A stretch of DNA of 64,000 nucleotides from positions 1,248,001-1,312,000 of the forward strand of contig CANMVA010000001.1 in NCBI GenBank assembly GCA_947501355.1, in the 5' to 3' direction. A model generated the notes under the pieces. That model was not told where the DNA came from. It did not search any database and was given only the letters and a program-made list of their open reading frames with translations. The position numbers and the translations under genes are program-made. The stretch comes from an uncultured Paracoccaceae bacterium. Lineage in GTDB: Bacteria; Pseudomonadota; Alphaproteobacteria; Rhodobacterales; Rhodobacteraceae. Below, in pieces: positions 42,175 through 51,062 of this stretch; positions within the stretch are counted from its first letter, which is position 1; every line of letters starts with the position of its first letter.

Positions 42175-44399
42175 ACAAAATCCACGGATTTGTTCAGCGG
42201 CAACTCTCTGATCCGCTGCCCCGTTGCTGCGAAAATCGCGTTGGCAAGGGCAGGGGCGGCAGGCGGCACGCTGGGTTCTCCGATTCCGCGCAGCGCATCT
42301 GTCTCCAGCGCGCGCACTTCAATCTGAGGTGTCTGATAAATCCGCAGCCCTGGGTAGCCGTCATAATTGGTTTGCTCAACCATGCCGTCTGAATAGGTCA
42401 GTTCCGACATCATCGCATGGCCCAGACCCCAGATCACACCGCCTTTCACCTGATTGTCGAAATTCACCGGGTCAATCACGCGGCCCACTTCGCAGGCGAC
42501 GTAAACCTTGTCCAACCGGATACCCCGATCTGTCGCCGTGACCTCAACGACCTCTGCCGTCGGCACGCCGAATGACAAGGTAAACGCCACACCGCGCCCT
42601 CTGCCCTCAGGCAAGGCCTCACCCCAGTTTGACATCTCGCCCACGGCTTCCAGAACGCGCCGCGACGGTTCGTGCCAGCACAGCCGCAGGCGTTCTTTCA
42701 GCGGGTCGGCCCCGGCGGCATGGATCAACTCGTCCAGAAACCCTTCATGCAGAAACCCGTTGCCCGACGCGCCCACCGACCGCCAGGAGCTGACCGGCAC
42801 CAACGGCGGTACCCGGTAGCCTGTCACCCGGTAGTTCGGGATATTGTAGGGCTGGTCCCAAGCACCGGCCACAATCGCCACATCCGGCCCCATCGCCGGT
42901 TGACCAAGCCGCCCCAGTTGAGAGGCCGCCACCGACGGGGCCGCAATCCCCAGATCGAACCCGGTCACCTGACCGTCCGAGACCGCGCCACGGGCGCGCG
43001 CCATCTGCAAGGGCCGCGGGAAGTCATGCGTCATGTCCTCCTCGCGCGACCATGTCAGCTTGATCGGCACGCCCGGCTCCGCCATCGCCAGCTCGACCGC
43101 CTGTAGGACATAATCATCCTCCAACCGTCGCCCGAAACTTCCGCCTGAGACCAGCACATGCACATACACCTGAGCGGCATCCAGTCCCGCCAGCTTCGCC
43201 GCATTGACCTGCATGAAGCGTGGGATTTGCGTGCCGGTCCAGATATCCAACCGCCCGCCATCCACCAGTACCGTCGCCGTCATCGGCTCCAGCGGGGCAT
43301 GGGCCAGATGCGGGATGCGATATTCGGCGGCCAACGCGATCTCCATCGCGTCGACGTCGCCGTCATCCTTGAACCGGCTGTCCTGCCGCTCTGCCGAAAA
43401 ACTCGCTCCGACCTCCTCCCACATCGCGTCGGTGGTGGCCGGGTAGGGGGCCTCTCCCCATTCAAAGGTCACCGCGTCTGCGGCCTGAAAGGCGCGCCAC
43501 GTGTTGTCTGCCAGAACACCGACACCGCCAGTGATCGGCACAACGCGCTTCACACCGCGCATCGCCTCCGCCTCGGTGGCGTCAAACGAGATCATCTCAC
43601 CGCCCATCCGAGGGTTACATTTCACCGTCGCATGGACCATCCCGTCCATCTTCAGATCAATGCCATATTCCTGCGTGCCGGTGGATTTCGCAACGATATC
43701 AATCCGCTGCATCTCTTTGCCGATATAGCGCCAATCCGAGGGGTCCTTCAGCGCAACCTCTTGCACCGGCGCGATCCCAGCAGCGCGTGCGGCCAAGGCC
43801 GTATAAGCCAGCGTGCTTTCATCGGGCAGCACGACGACGCCGTCCCTGGTGCTCAACTGCTCCACCGGGACGCCCGTTTCCTCGCTCGCCGCTTTTAACA
43901 ACGTCGCCCGCGCTACAGCGCCTGCCACGCGCAATTTCTCGAACGCATCCGGCACAGTCGAGGAGCCACCGGTCAGTTGCAGCCCCAGCAATTTGCCCGC
44001 CACATCCGCCGCCCCGCGACCGGTGCGCGCGATCAGCCGGTCATCAGTGGCTGCCAAGGGGAACCCTTCCGCTGCCACGGTGCCGTTGTAATAGGCCGCC
44101 GATGGCACGCCCGGATCGGCCGTGATCTGGTCCAGCCGCACGTCCAGTTCTTCCGCGATCAGCGCGGCCTGCACCATGTAAGCGCCTTGCCCGACATCGG
44201 CGCGCGGCGTGATCAGCGTGATCCCGTCTGCGTCAATTTTGACGTAGGGCGTGAGCGCCGCCGCACCCTGCGCCAGCCCGTCTTCCAACGGGTTCGCGGC
44301 TGGCTTGCGGTAGGAGTAAACGCCGAACGCAACACCCCCGATCACCGCTGCCGAGCCGATCAGGAAGGTCCGCCGCGCAATCGTTCTTAAACGTCCCAT
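42171..44399 (-). CDS. Molybdopterin subunit of an isoquinoline 1-oxidoreductase-type hydroxylase (742 aa)
   Basis: Catalytic subunit of a xanthine-dehydrogenase-family molybdenum hydroxylase. A Tat-type N-terminus (RRTFLIGSAAVIGGVAFG, residues ~9-26) predicts export folded to the periplasm. Cofactor-region motifs include VSGGSFGRRLEDDYVLQA, RSVGASGNGFLHEGFLDEL and the late VGRVIDPVNFDNQVKGG and GIGEPSVPPAAPALANA with the catalytic Glu. The start is ATG at 44399; a longer open frame only reads through the small subunit gene out of frame. It follows the iron-sulphur subunit directly. The substrate may be an aldehyde or N-heterocycle. Confidence 0.9.
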   Translation of the reverse strand: MGRLRTIARRTFLIGSAAVIGGVAFGVYSYRKPAANPLEDGLAQGAAALTPYVKIDADGITLITPRADVGQGAYMVQAALIAEELDVRLDQITADPGVPSAAYYNGTVAAEGFPLAATDDRLIARTGRGAADVAGKLLGLQLTGGSSTVPDAFEKLRVAGAVARATLLKAASEETGVPVEQLSTRDGVVVLPDESTLAYTALAARAAGIAPVQEVALKDPSDWRYIGKEMQRIDIVAKSTGTQEYGIDLKMDGMVHATVKCNPRMGGEMISFDATEAEAMRGVKRVVPITGGVGVLADNTWRAFQAADAVTFEWGEAPYPATTDAMWEEVGASFSAERQDSRFKDDGDVDAMEIALAAEYRIPHLAHAPLEPMTATVLVDGGRLDIWTGTQIPRFMQVNAAKLAGLDAAQVYVHVLVSGGSFGRRLEDDYVLQAVELAMAEPGVPIKLTWSREEDMTHDFPRPLQMARARGAVSDGQVTGFDLGIAAPSVAASQLGRLGQPAMGPDVAIVAGAWDQPYNIPNYRVTGYRVPPLVPVSSWRSVGASGNGFLHEGFLDELIHAAGADPLKERLRLCWHEPSRRVLEAVGEMSNWGEALPEGRGRGVAFTLSFGVPTAEVVEVTATDRGIRLDKVYVACEVGRVIDPVNFDNQVKGGVIWGLGHAMMSELTYSDGMVEQTNYDGYPGLRIYQTPQIEVRALETDALRGIGEPSVPPAAPALANAIFAATGQRIRELPLNKSVDFV

Positions 44400-44401
44400 A
44401 C

Positions 44402-44863
44402 TCACGCCTCCTGCAACTTGGCGGCGGCTGTTTTCACCGCCGCGCGGATGCGGGGGTAGGTGCCGCAGCGGCAGAGATTGGCCGACATCGCATCGTCGAT
44501 TTCCGCATCCGAAGGGGACGGTGTGTCGGCTAGCAAAGACGCTGCCAGCATGATCTGCCCCGACTGGCAGTAGCCGCATTGTGCCACCTGATGCTCGACC
44601 CAGGCCGCCTGCACCGCGTGGAGCGCATCTGGCGTGCCAAGCCCTTCTATCGTGGTGACTTCGACACCTTCCGCATCGACCGCCCAGACCTGACAGGATT
44701 TCGCGGCAACCCCGTCCAGATGCACCGTGCAGGCTCCGCATTGCGCGATCCCGCAGCCGTATTTCGGCCCGGTGATGCCCAATTCATCGCGCAGCACCCA
44801 GAGCAGTGGCATGTCCTCTTCGACATCGACCTCATGCTCGGTTCCGTTGACTGTCAGCTTCAT
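44402..44863 (-). CDS. 2Fe-2S subunit of the same hydroxylase (153 aa)
   Basis: Electron-transfer subunit with two [2Fe-2S] clusters. The plant-ferredoxin-like cluster uses Cys37, 42, 45 and 57 (CGIAQCGAC), and the second uses Cys96, 99, 131 and 133 ([19 protein letters not shown]). The length is typical of IorA/CoxS. No signal peptide is present, so it would be carried across with the Tat-signal partner. GGGAGGG precedes its ATG. A cytochrome c partner and XdhC-type maturase are not visible nearby. Confidence 0.93.
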   Translation of the reverse strand: MKLTVNGTEHEVDVEEDMPLLWVLRDELGITGPKYGCGIAQCGACTVHLDGVAAKSCQVWAVDAEGVEVTTIEGLGTPDALHAVQAAWVEHQVAQCGYCQSGQIMLAASLLADTPSPSDAEIDDAMSANLCRCGTYPRIRAAVKTAAAKLQEA

Positions 44864-45003
44864 GGCACCCTCCCTGGCTAATGATAAAGTTAGAGAGGCT
44901 TGGACAAATGTAAACTGTTTCGTTCAGTCGCGTCTCCCGTCCCTTACGTGACCCGGGACGTCCGAGCTACCGCGCAGGACCCAGGGTCAGGCCCGGAGCG
45001 GGG

Positions 45004-45939
45004 TCACGTTGCGTGCACCTCGACCACATGCGTTGCGATCAGCTCCTTATACAAAGCCCTGATCCGCCGCGTGACTGGCCCCGCGCCCCTATCCCCAATC
45101 GGCTTGCCATCAATCTCTGCCACAGGCGTCTGCGCGCCGAAGGTGCCGGTCAGAAAGGCCTCATCGGCGGCGTAGGCATCAAACAACGAATAGTTCCGCT
45201 CGAACACCGGAATGCCCTCCGCGCGGCACAGATCAATTACCTTCTGCCGCGTCACCCCGTTCATGCAGTAATCCCCGGTGGAGGTCCAAACCTCCCCCTT
45301 CTTCACAATGAAGAAGTTGCACGCGTTGGTCGTATTCACGAACCCATGCGGGTCCAGCATCAACCCCTCATCCGCGCCCGCCTGTTCCGCTTGCAAACAC
45401 GCGATCACGCAGTTCAACTTGGAGTGCGAATTGTACTTGGCGTCCTGCGCCATCGGCAGTCCGCGCACCTGAGGCACTGTCGCCAGCCGGATGCCCCGTT
45501 CCTGCACCCGCTCGGCAGGCTTTGAGTGCTCCATAATGATCGCCACTGTCGGCCCGGATCGTGACAAGGATGGATGCTGAAACGGCTTCACCTTCACCCC
45601 GCGCGTCACCATCAGGCGGCAATGCACATCCGTCTGCATCCCGTTCGCCTCCGCCAGGGCCATCAGCGCATCATGCACCTGCGCGCAGGTCATCCCGATC
45701 TCCAGCGACACCGCCTTACAACTGTCAAACAGCCGGTCCATATGGTCTTCAAAAAACGCCCAGACCCCATCGTAAAGGCGCATGCCTTCCCACATGCCGT
45801 CACCCAGCATGAAGCCGCTGTCATAGATCGACACAACTGCGTCGTCGCGCCCAACGATCTTGCCGTTCAGCCAGTATTTCAGATTAGCGTTGCGCGCGTC
45901 GTCTTCGGCATCATGCGTGGTCTGCATGTCATCAGTCAT
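45004..45939 (-). CDS. Class IV aminotransferase (branched-chain or D-amino acid type, 311 aa)
   Basis: PLP-dependent fold-type IV aminotransferase. The conserved region DSGFMLGDGMWEGMRLYDG is at residues ~40-58, the Schiff-base lysine is likely Lys168 in QDAKYNSH, and VNTTNACNFFIVKKG and NGVTRQKVIDLC are typical of the family. It cannot be decided from sequence whether L-branched-chain or D-amino acids are used. The ATG at 45939 was chosen since the domain begins soon after and AGGGCAGG lies upstream. It is monocistronic, divergent from the sugar ABC operon with 154 bp between. Confidence 0.9.
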   Translation of the reverse strand: MTDDMQTTHDAEDDARNANLKYWLNGKIVGRDDAVVSIYDSGFMLGDGMWEGMRLYDGVWAFFEDHMDRLFDSCKAVSLEIGMTCAQVHDALMALAEANGMQTDVHCRLMVTRGVKVKPFQHPSLSRSGPTVAIIMEHSKPAERVQERGIRLATVPQVRGLPMAQDAKYNSHSKLNCVIACLQAEQAGADEGLMLDPHGFVNTTNACNFFIVKKGEVWTSTGDYCMNGVTRQKVIDLCRAEGIPVFERNYSLFDAYAADEAFLTGTFGAQTPVAEIDGKPIGDRGAGPVTRRIRALYKELIATHVVEVHAT

Positions 45940-46093
45940 TGTCTGCCTGCCCTGATAATTTCTGTTGACCAATAAGGCAGCGCGCCGAGAGAATGGCAAT
46001 CAGCCAACGGAGCAAATCCGTTGACTCGTCAAATACCGTTAGCGATAACAACGCCAGCCAAGTCAAAATTGGCACCAATGGGAGGACTACCAA

Positions 46094-47341
46094 ATGAAAT
46101 CCGTACGCGGACTTAAACTCACCGTGTCTGCCGCCATCATGGCCGCAGCCGCCACCACCGCAACCGCATCCGACGTGGAGGTGCTGCACTGGTGGACATC
46201 GGGCGGCGAAGCTGCCGCCCTCAACGTTCTCAAAGAAGACCTGGGCACCAAAGGCGTCGGCTGGCAGGACATGCCCGTCGCAGGTGGCGGTGGTGAAGCC
46301 GCCATGACCGCCCTGCGCGCCCGCGTCACCGCTGGCAACGCACCGACCGCCGTTCAGATGCTGGGCTTTGACATCAAGGACTGGGCGAACGAAGGCGTTT
46401 TGGGCAACCTGAATGACGTCGCCGCCAAGGAAGGCTGGGACGACGTGGTGCCTGCCGCGTTGCAGGAATTCTCCAAGCATGACGGCAACTGGATCGCTGC
46501 TCCTGTGAATGTCCACTCGACCAACTGGGTCTGGATCAACAAGGCTGCTCTGGACGCCGCTGGCGGCAAAGCGCCGGAGACCTGGGAAGAAATGGTCGCT
46601 CTGATGGAGGCGATGAAGGCCAACGGGATCACACCGCTCGCCCATGGTGGTCAGGCTTGGCAGGACGCCACGCTCTTTGACGCCGTGGTCCTGTCGATGG
46701 GCAATGACTTTTACAAGGCGTCCATGATTGATCTGGACCCCGATGCGCTGGGCGGCGACATGATGGTTGAGGTTTTCAACCGCATGGCCACTCTGCGCTC
46801 GATGGTCGATGATAACTTCTCGGGCCGCGACTGGAACCTCGCCTCGGCCATGGTCATCAACGGCGAAGCCGGCATGCAGATGATGGGCGACTGGGCGAAA
46901 GGTGAATTCCTGAAAGCCGGTCTGACCGCCGAAGAAGATTTCGTGTGCATCCGCTTCCCCGGCACGCAAGGGTCGGTCACGTTCAACTCTGACCAGTTCG
47001 TGATGTTTGACATTGAAGAAGGCGCTGACGCCCAAATGGCCATGGCGGCCTCCGTGATGGATCCGGGCTTCCAGTCCGCGTTCAACGTGGTCAAAGGCTC
47101 CGTGCCTGCGCGCACCGACGTGCCCAACGATGACTTCGGCTATTGCGGCAAGAAGGGCATGGCAGACCTCGCTGAAGCTGGCTCCAATGGCGGCCTCTTT
47201 GGCTCCATGGCGCATGGTCACGCCGCCCCGGCCGCTGTGAAAAACGCCGTCTATGACGTCGTCACAGCCCACTTCAACGGTGAGTTTGAAGCCGAAGAAG
47301 CAGCCCAAGAACTGGTGAACGCTGTCGAAGCTGCGATGTAA
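46094..47341 (+). CDS. Sugar ABC transporter substrate-binding protein (415 aa)
   Basis: Periplasmic binding protein of a carbohydrate importer. The signal peptide ([20 protein letters not shown]) is followed by [20 protein letters not shown], typical of the glucose/mannose-binding (GtsA-like) group, with aromatic residues in [12 protein letters not shown] and [14 protein letters not shown] lies eight bases before the ATG. It leads an operon with two permeases, an ATPase and a sugar isomerase. A strong hairpin follows its stop, which fits higher production of the binding protein. Confidence 0.93.
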   Translation: MKSVRGLKLTVSAAIMAAAATTATASDVEVLHWWTSGGEAAALNVLKEDLGTKGVGWQDMPVAGGGGEAAMTALRARVTAGNAPTAVQMLGFDIKDWANEGVLGNLNDVAAKEGWDDVVPAALQEFSKHDGNWIAAPVNVHSTNWVWINKAALDAAGGKAPETWEEMVALMEAMKANGITPLAHGGQAWQDATLFDAVVLSMGNDFYKASMIDLDPDALGGDMMVEVFNRMATLRSMVDDNFSGRDWNLASAMVINGEAGMQMMGDWAKGEFLKAGLTAEEDFVCIRFPGTQGSVTFNSDQFVMFDIEEGADAQMAMAASVMDPGFQSAFNVVKGSVPARTDVPNDDFGYCGKKGMADLAEAGSNGGLFGSMAHGHAAPAAVKNAVYDVVTAHFNGEFEAEEAAQELVNAVEAAM

Positions 47342-47349
47342 TCGCTTTA

Positions 47350-47375
47350 GGGCGGCGGGCCTCAATCCGCCGCCC
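47350..47375 (+). promoter_or_regulatory. Intercistronic hairpin after the binding-protein gene
   Basis: GGGCGGCGG and CCGCCGCCC form a perfect 9-bp stem with an 8-base loop, eight bases after the stop. No T run follows, so it more likely protects the upstream mRNA or causes partial termination than ends transcription. Confidence 0.6.
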
Positions 47376-47397
47376 AACCCCCCAAAGGACGCCCCCA

Positions 47398-48273
47398 ATG
47401 AAAGACCGCCTCCAGGAATGGGTGCCGCGACTGGTGCTTGCCCCAAGCTTCTTGCTGGTGCTGCTCTTTGTCTACGGGTTCATCCTTTACACCGGCTTCC
47501 TGTCGATGACCGACAGCCGGATGCTGCCCTCCTACGGCTTTGTCGGGCTTGAGAACTACCAAAAACTGTTCGCCCTGCGCCACTGGAATACCGCGCTTAC
47601 GAACCTCGCCATCTTCGGCATCCTCTACATCCTGATTTCATCGCTCCTCGGCCTTCTGCTTGCCATCCTGCTCGATCAGAAAATCCGCGCCGAAGGGCTG
47701 ATCCGCCCGATTTATCTTTACCCCATGGCGCTTAGCTTCATCGTCACCGGCACCGCGTGGAAGTGGTTCCTTGACCCCGGGATCGGGCTGGAAAACGTCA
47801 TGCAGCAATGGGGCTGGGAGAACTTCGAATTCAACTGGATCAAGGACCGCGATTTCGCGATCTACACTGTTGTCCTTGCCGCCGTCTGGCAAAGCTCAGG
47901 CTTCGTGATGGCGATGTTCCTTGCGGGCCTGCGCGGTGTGGATAACGAGATCATCAAAGCCGCCCAGATCGACGGTGCCTCGGGTTTCCGCATCTACCGC
48001 AAGATCATCATCCCGATGATGCGCCCCGTCTTTCTGTCCGCCTTCGTCGTGCTCGCCCACCTTGCCATCAAAGCCTATGACCTCGTCATTGCGCTCACGG
48101 GCGGCGGGCCGGGCCGCGCCACCGAACTGCCCGCGACCTTCATGTATTCCTACACGTTCACGCGCAACCAGATGGGCATCGGCGCGTCCTCGGCGATCAT
48201 CATGCTGATTATGATCTTCTCGATCATCGTCCCCTATCTCTATTCCGAGCTAAAAAGCGGGGAGCAGAAATGA
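47398..48273 (+). CDS. Sugar ABC transporter permease, MalF type (291 aa)
   Basis: Inner-membrane permease of the carbohydrate importer. Six hydrophobic helices are visible, and the EAA loop contacting the ATPase is AAQIDGASGFRIYRKIIIPM (residues ~189-208). The AAAGGA before ATG 47398 supports the start. It overlaps the second permease gene by 4 bp. The length is normal for the family. Confidence 0.93.
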   Translation: MKDRLQEWVPRLVLAPSFLLVLLFVYGFILYTGFLSMTDSRMLPSYGFVGLENYQKLFALRHWNTALTNLAIFGILYILISSLLGLLLAILLDQKIRAEGLIRPIYLYPMALSFIVTGTAWKWFLDPGIGLENVMQQWGWENFEFNWIKDRDFAIYTVVLAAVWQSSGFVMAMFLAGLRGVDNEIIKAAQIDGASGFRIYRKIIIPMMRPVFLSAFVVLAHLAIKAYDLVIALTGGGPGRATELPATFMYSYTFTRNQMGIGASSAIIMLIMIFSIIVPYLYSELKSGEQK

Positions 48274-49151
48274 GCGCCCCCAGCCAAGACAACGCCGTCA
48301 AAGGCTCCGTCATCACCCGCGCGATCATCTACGTGGTGCTGATCCTCTTCGTGATCTACTATCTGCTGCCCCTCTACGTGATGATCGTCAATTCCGTCAA
48401 ACCGCTCGAAGAAATCCGCTCCGGCAACATGATGGAATTCCCAAAAGTCTGGACGCTGGAGCCGTGGCGCGCTGCGTGGTCCTACGCCCAGATCGGGGTC
48501 GAGCCGTCGGGCCTGCGCCCCTATTTCATCAATTCGATCCTCATGGTCGTCCCCGCCGTTCTGCTCTCCACCATCCTTGGCGCGCTCAACGGCTACGTCC
48601 TCACCAAATGGCAGTTCCGCGGCCACGGCATCGTGTTTGGCCTGCTCTTGCTGTCCTGCTTCATCCCGTTCCAGATTGTCCTGATCCCCATGGCCCGCGT
48701 GCTGGGCTTCCTTGGCGTTTCCGGCACCATATCTGGCCTCGTCCTCGTCCACCTTGTCTACGGCATCGGTTTCACAACGCTTTTCTTCCGAAACTATTAT
48801 GCCGCGTTCCCGACCGAACTCGTCCGCGCAGCCCAGATCGACGGCGCCGGGTTCTTCCAGATTTTCTGGCGCATCCTGTTGCCCAGTTCCGCCCCCATCG
48901 CCGTTGTCACCATCATCTGGCAGTTCACCAATGTCTGGAACGATTTCCTCTTCGGTGCGTCCTTCTCGGACTTCGACTCTGTCCCCATGACTGTCGCGCT
49001 GAACAACCTTGTCAGCAGCTCCACCGGCGTCAAGGAATACAACGTCCATTTCGCAGGCGCGATCCTCGCCGCGCTGCCCACCCTCATCGTCTACATCGTC
49101 TCCGGGCGCTACTTCGTGCGCGGCCTCATGGCCGGTGCCGTCAAAGGATAA
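48270..49151 (+). CDS. Sugar ABC transporter permease, MalG type (293 aa)
   Basis: Second permease of the importer, starting at ATG inside the first permease stop. Six helices; the EAA loop is RAAQIDGAGFFQIFWRILLP (residues ~187-206). The protein ends in the common GRYFVRGLMAGAVKG. A three-base gap separates it from the ATPase gene. The MalF/MalG order and pairing are standard for the CUT1 family. Confidence 0.93.
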   Translation: MSAPSQDNAVKGSVITRAIIYVVLILFVIYYLLPLYVMIVNSVKPLEEIRSGNMMEFPKVWTLEPWRAAWSYAQIGVEPSGLRPYFINSILMVVPAVLLSTILGALNGYVLTKWQFRGHGIVFGLLLLSCFIPFQIVLIPMARVLGFLGVSGTISGLVLVHLVYGIGFTTLFFRNYYAAFPTELVRAAQIDGAGFFQIFWRILLPSSAPIAVVTIIWQFTNVWNDFLFGASFSDFDSVPMTVALNNLVSSSTGVKEYNVHFAGAILAALPTLIVYIVSGRYFVRGLMAGAVKG

Positions 49152-49154
49152 ATC

Positions 49155-50270
49155 ATGGCCTCGCTCACCATCGAAAATCTGCACAAATCCTACGGCGCGA
49201 CCAAGGTGCTCAAAGGTATCGACATCGAGATCGACGATGGCGGGTTCCTTGTCCTCGTCGGCCCCTCCGGTTGCGGCAAGTCCACCCTGCTCAACACCAT
49301 CGCGGGGCTCGAAGACATCACCTCCGGTGACATCAAGATCGGCCCCAAATCCGTCTCCGGCCTGCACCCGTCAAAACGCGACATCGCCATGGTCTTCCAA
49401 AGCTACGCGCTCTACCCGAACATGACCGTCGCCCAGAACATCTCTTTCGGGATGGAGATCCGCGGCATCCCCAAACCTGAACGCGAGGCCGGTATCCAAA
49501 AGGTCGCCGACATGCTGCAAATCGGCGAACTGCTCCACCGCAAGCCAAGCCAGCTTTCCGGCGGCCAGCGCCAGCGCGTCGCCATGGGCCGCGCCCTTGT
49601 CCGCGACCCGCAGGTCTTCCTCTTCGATGAACCGCTCTCCAACCTCGACGCCAAGCTCCGCGTCGACATGCGCACCGAGATCAAGCGCCTGCATCAGCGC
49701 ATGGGCACCACCATCGTCTACGTCACCCACGACCAGATCGAAGCCCTGACGCTCGCCACCAAGATCGCCGTCCTCAAAGACGGCTACCTGCAGCAATTCG
49801 GCACGCCTGCGCAGGTCTATAACGACCCCGAAAACATGTTCGTAGCTGATTTCATGGGATCCCCCTCCATGAACCTGATCGAAGCGACCGTGCGCGAGGA
49901 AAACGGCAAACCCGCGATCCATATCGCAGGCGACGGGGCAGGGGCCGGTGACATCACGCTGCCCGCCAACACCCCCGGCCTGCGCGACCACATGGGCGGC
50001 AAGGTCATGTTCGGCATCCGCCCCGAGGCCCTGACCGACCCCGAAGGCGCCGACCGCACCGGCTCCGATATCGTCCAGCAGGACTGCCTGATCGAGGTCG
50101 TCGAACCCGCAGGCTCCGACACCTTCGCCGTCACCCGCCTTGGCGGGGTTGAGGCCATCGCCCGCCTGCGCGCCGACGCCGACATCCACGCAGGCCAAAC
50201 CACCCCGCTGGCCTTCAACATGACCAAAGCCGTTTTCTTTGATCCCGAAACCACCGCCCGCATCCGATGA
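49155..50270 (+). CDS. Sugar ABC transporter ATP-binding protein, UgpC/MalK type (371 aa)
   Basis: ATPase of the CUT1 importer. Walker A is GPSGCGKST (36-44), the signature LSGGQRQR (134-141), Walker B FLFDEP (155-160), and the H loop VTHDQIEAL follows. The C-terminal ~120 residues form the OB-fold regulatory domain of the MalK group (TLPANTPGLRDHM, GIRPEAL). Its stop overlaps the start of the lyxose-isomerase gene by 4 bp. Such ATPases may serve several transporters. Confidence 0.95.
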   Translation: MASLTIENLHKSYGATKVLKGIDIEIDDGGFLVLVGPSGCGKSTLLNTIAGLEDITSGDIKIGPKSVSGLHPSKRDIAMVFQSYALYPNMTVAQNISFGMEIRGIPKPEREAGIQKVADMLQIGELLHRKPSQLSGGQRQRVAMGRALVRDPQVFLFDEPLSNLDAKLRVDMRTEIKRLHQRMGTTIVYVTHDQIEALTLATKIAVLKDGYLQQFGTPAQVYNDPENMFVADFMGSPSMNLIEATVREENGKPAIHIAGDGAGAGDITLPANTPGLRDHMGGKVMFGIRPEALTDPEGADRTGSDIVQQDCLIEVVEPAGSDTFAVTRLGGVEAIARLRADADIHAGQTTPLAFNMTKAVFFDPETTARIR

Positions 50271-50947
50271 AACGCTCGCGCATCAACGAAATCCTCCGCG
50301 AAGGCGACGCCTTCATTCGCTCCCACGGATACGTTATGCCCCCCTTCGCTTACTGGTCCCCCGAAGAAATGGCGCAGCGCGGCGCGGGCCTCATCAAGGC
50401 GCGCGGCATGGGCTGGGACATCACCGATTACGGGCAGGAACGCTTCGATGAGATGGGCCTCTTCCTCTTCACCACCCGCAACGGAGACCTGAACGATCTC
50501 GGCCAAGACCGAGGTATGCTCTACGCCGAAAAGATCATGATCTCACGCCGCGACCAGCTCTCCCCCATGCACCGCCACAACATCAAGGCCGAGGACATCA
50601 TCAACCGCGGTGGTGGCAAACTCGTGATGGAGCTCTTCGCCCCCACCGCCGACGGGTCCATCGACCGCGAGGCGGATGTGACGGTGCCCGTCGACGGAGA
50701 GCTTCGCACCGTCCAGGCCGGAGGCCTCCTCAAACTCGACCCCGGAGAAAGCGTCACCCTCATGCCCGGCATCTGGCACGCCTTCTGGGGCGAGGGCGCA
50801 GATGTATTGATTGCCGAGGTCTCAACGGTGAACGACGACAAGACGGATAATATTTTTGAGATGGATATCGGGCGGTTTGCAACGGTCGAGGAGGACGAGG
50901 CTCCGGCGCATTTGCTGGTGTCGGATTATGAGGGGTGGTTGGGGTAG
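50267..50947 (+). CDS. D-lyxose/D-mannose family sugar isomerase (226 aa)
   Basis: Cupin-fold ketol isomerase of the D-lyxose isomerase family (EC 5.3.1.15-like), interconverting D-lyxose and D-xylulose or D-mannose and D-fructose. The start MKRSRINEILREGDAFIRSH and AYWSPEEM are typical, and the metal site is in SPMHRHNIKAEDIINRGGGKLVM (His, His, Glu) with the later His in PGIWHAFWG. Being coupled to the ABC operon by an ATGA overlap, it suggests that the transporter imports mannose or lyxose. It is the last gene before the AT-rich island. Confidence 0.9.
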   Translation: MKRSRINEILREGDAFIRSHGYVMPPFAYWSPEEMAQRGAGLIKARGMGWDITDYGQERFDEMGLFLFTTRNGDLNDLGQDRGMLYAEKIMISRRDQLSPMHRHNIKAEDIINRGGGKLVMELFAPTADGSIDREADVTVPVDGELRTVQAGGLLKLDPGESVTLMPGIWHAFWGEGADVLIAEVSTVNDDKTDNIFEMDIGRFATVEEDEAPAHLLVSDYEGWLG

Positions 50948-51007
50948 ATAAACTCTTCGTTTACTACATTCCCTCTATTTGATTGCTCGACGCCCTTCAA
51001 AACTATA

Positions 51008-51017
51008 CTTACGTAAG
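51008..51017. promoter_or_regulatory. 10-bp palindrome before the methyltransferase gene
   Basis: CTTACGTAAG is a perfect palindrome 45 bp before the methyltransferase ATG, within AT-rich leader DNA. It could be an operator for the restriction-modification pair or merely chance. Confidence 0.3.
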
Positions 51018-51062
51018 AATGCCTCGTTTGCTCGTATTTGACTTTTCGTGGAGCAGTGTTTG

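Noticed and set aside
44400-44741. Upstream extension of the molybdopterin subunit
   Set aside because: The extra 114 residues are the small-subunit gene read in another frame; the Tat-type start at 44399 is the sensible one.
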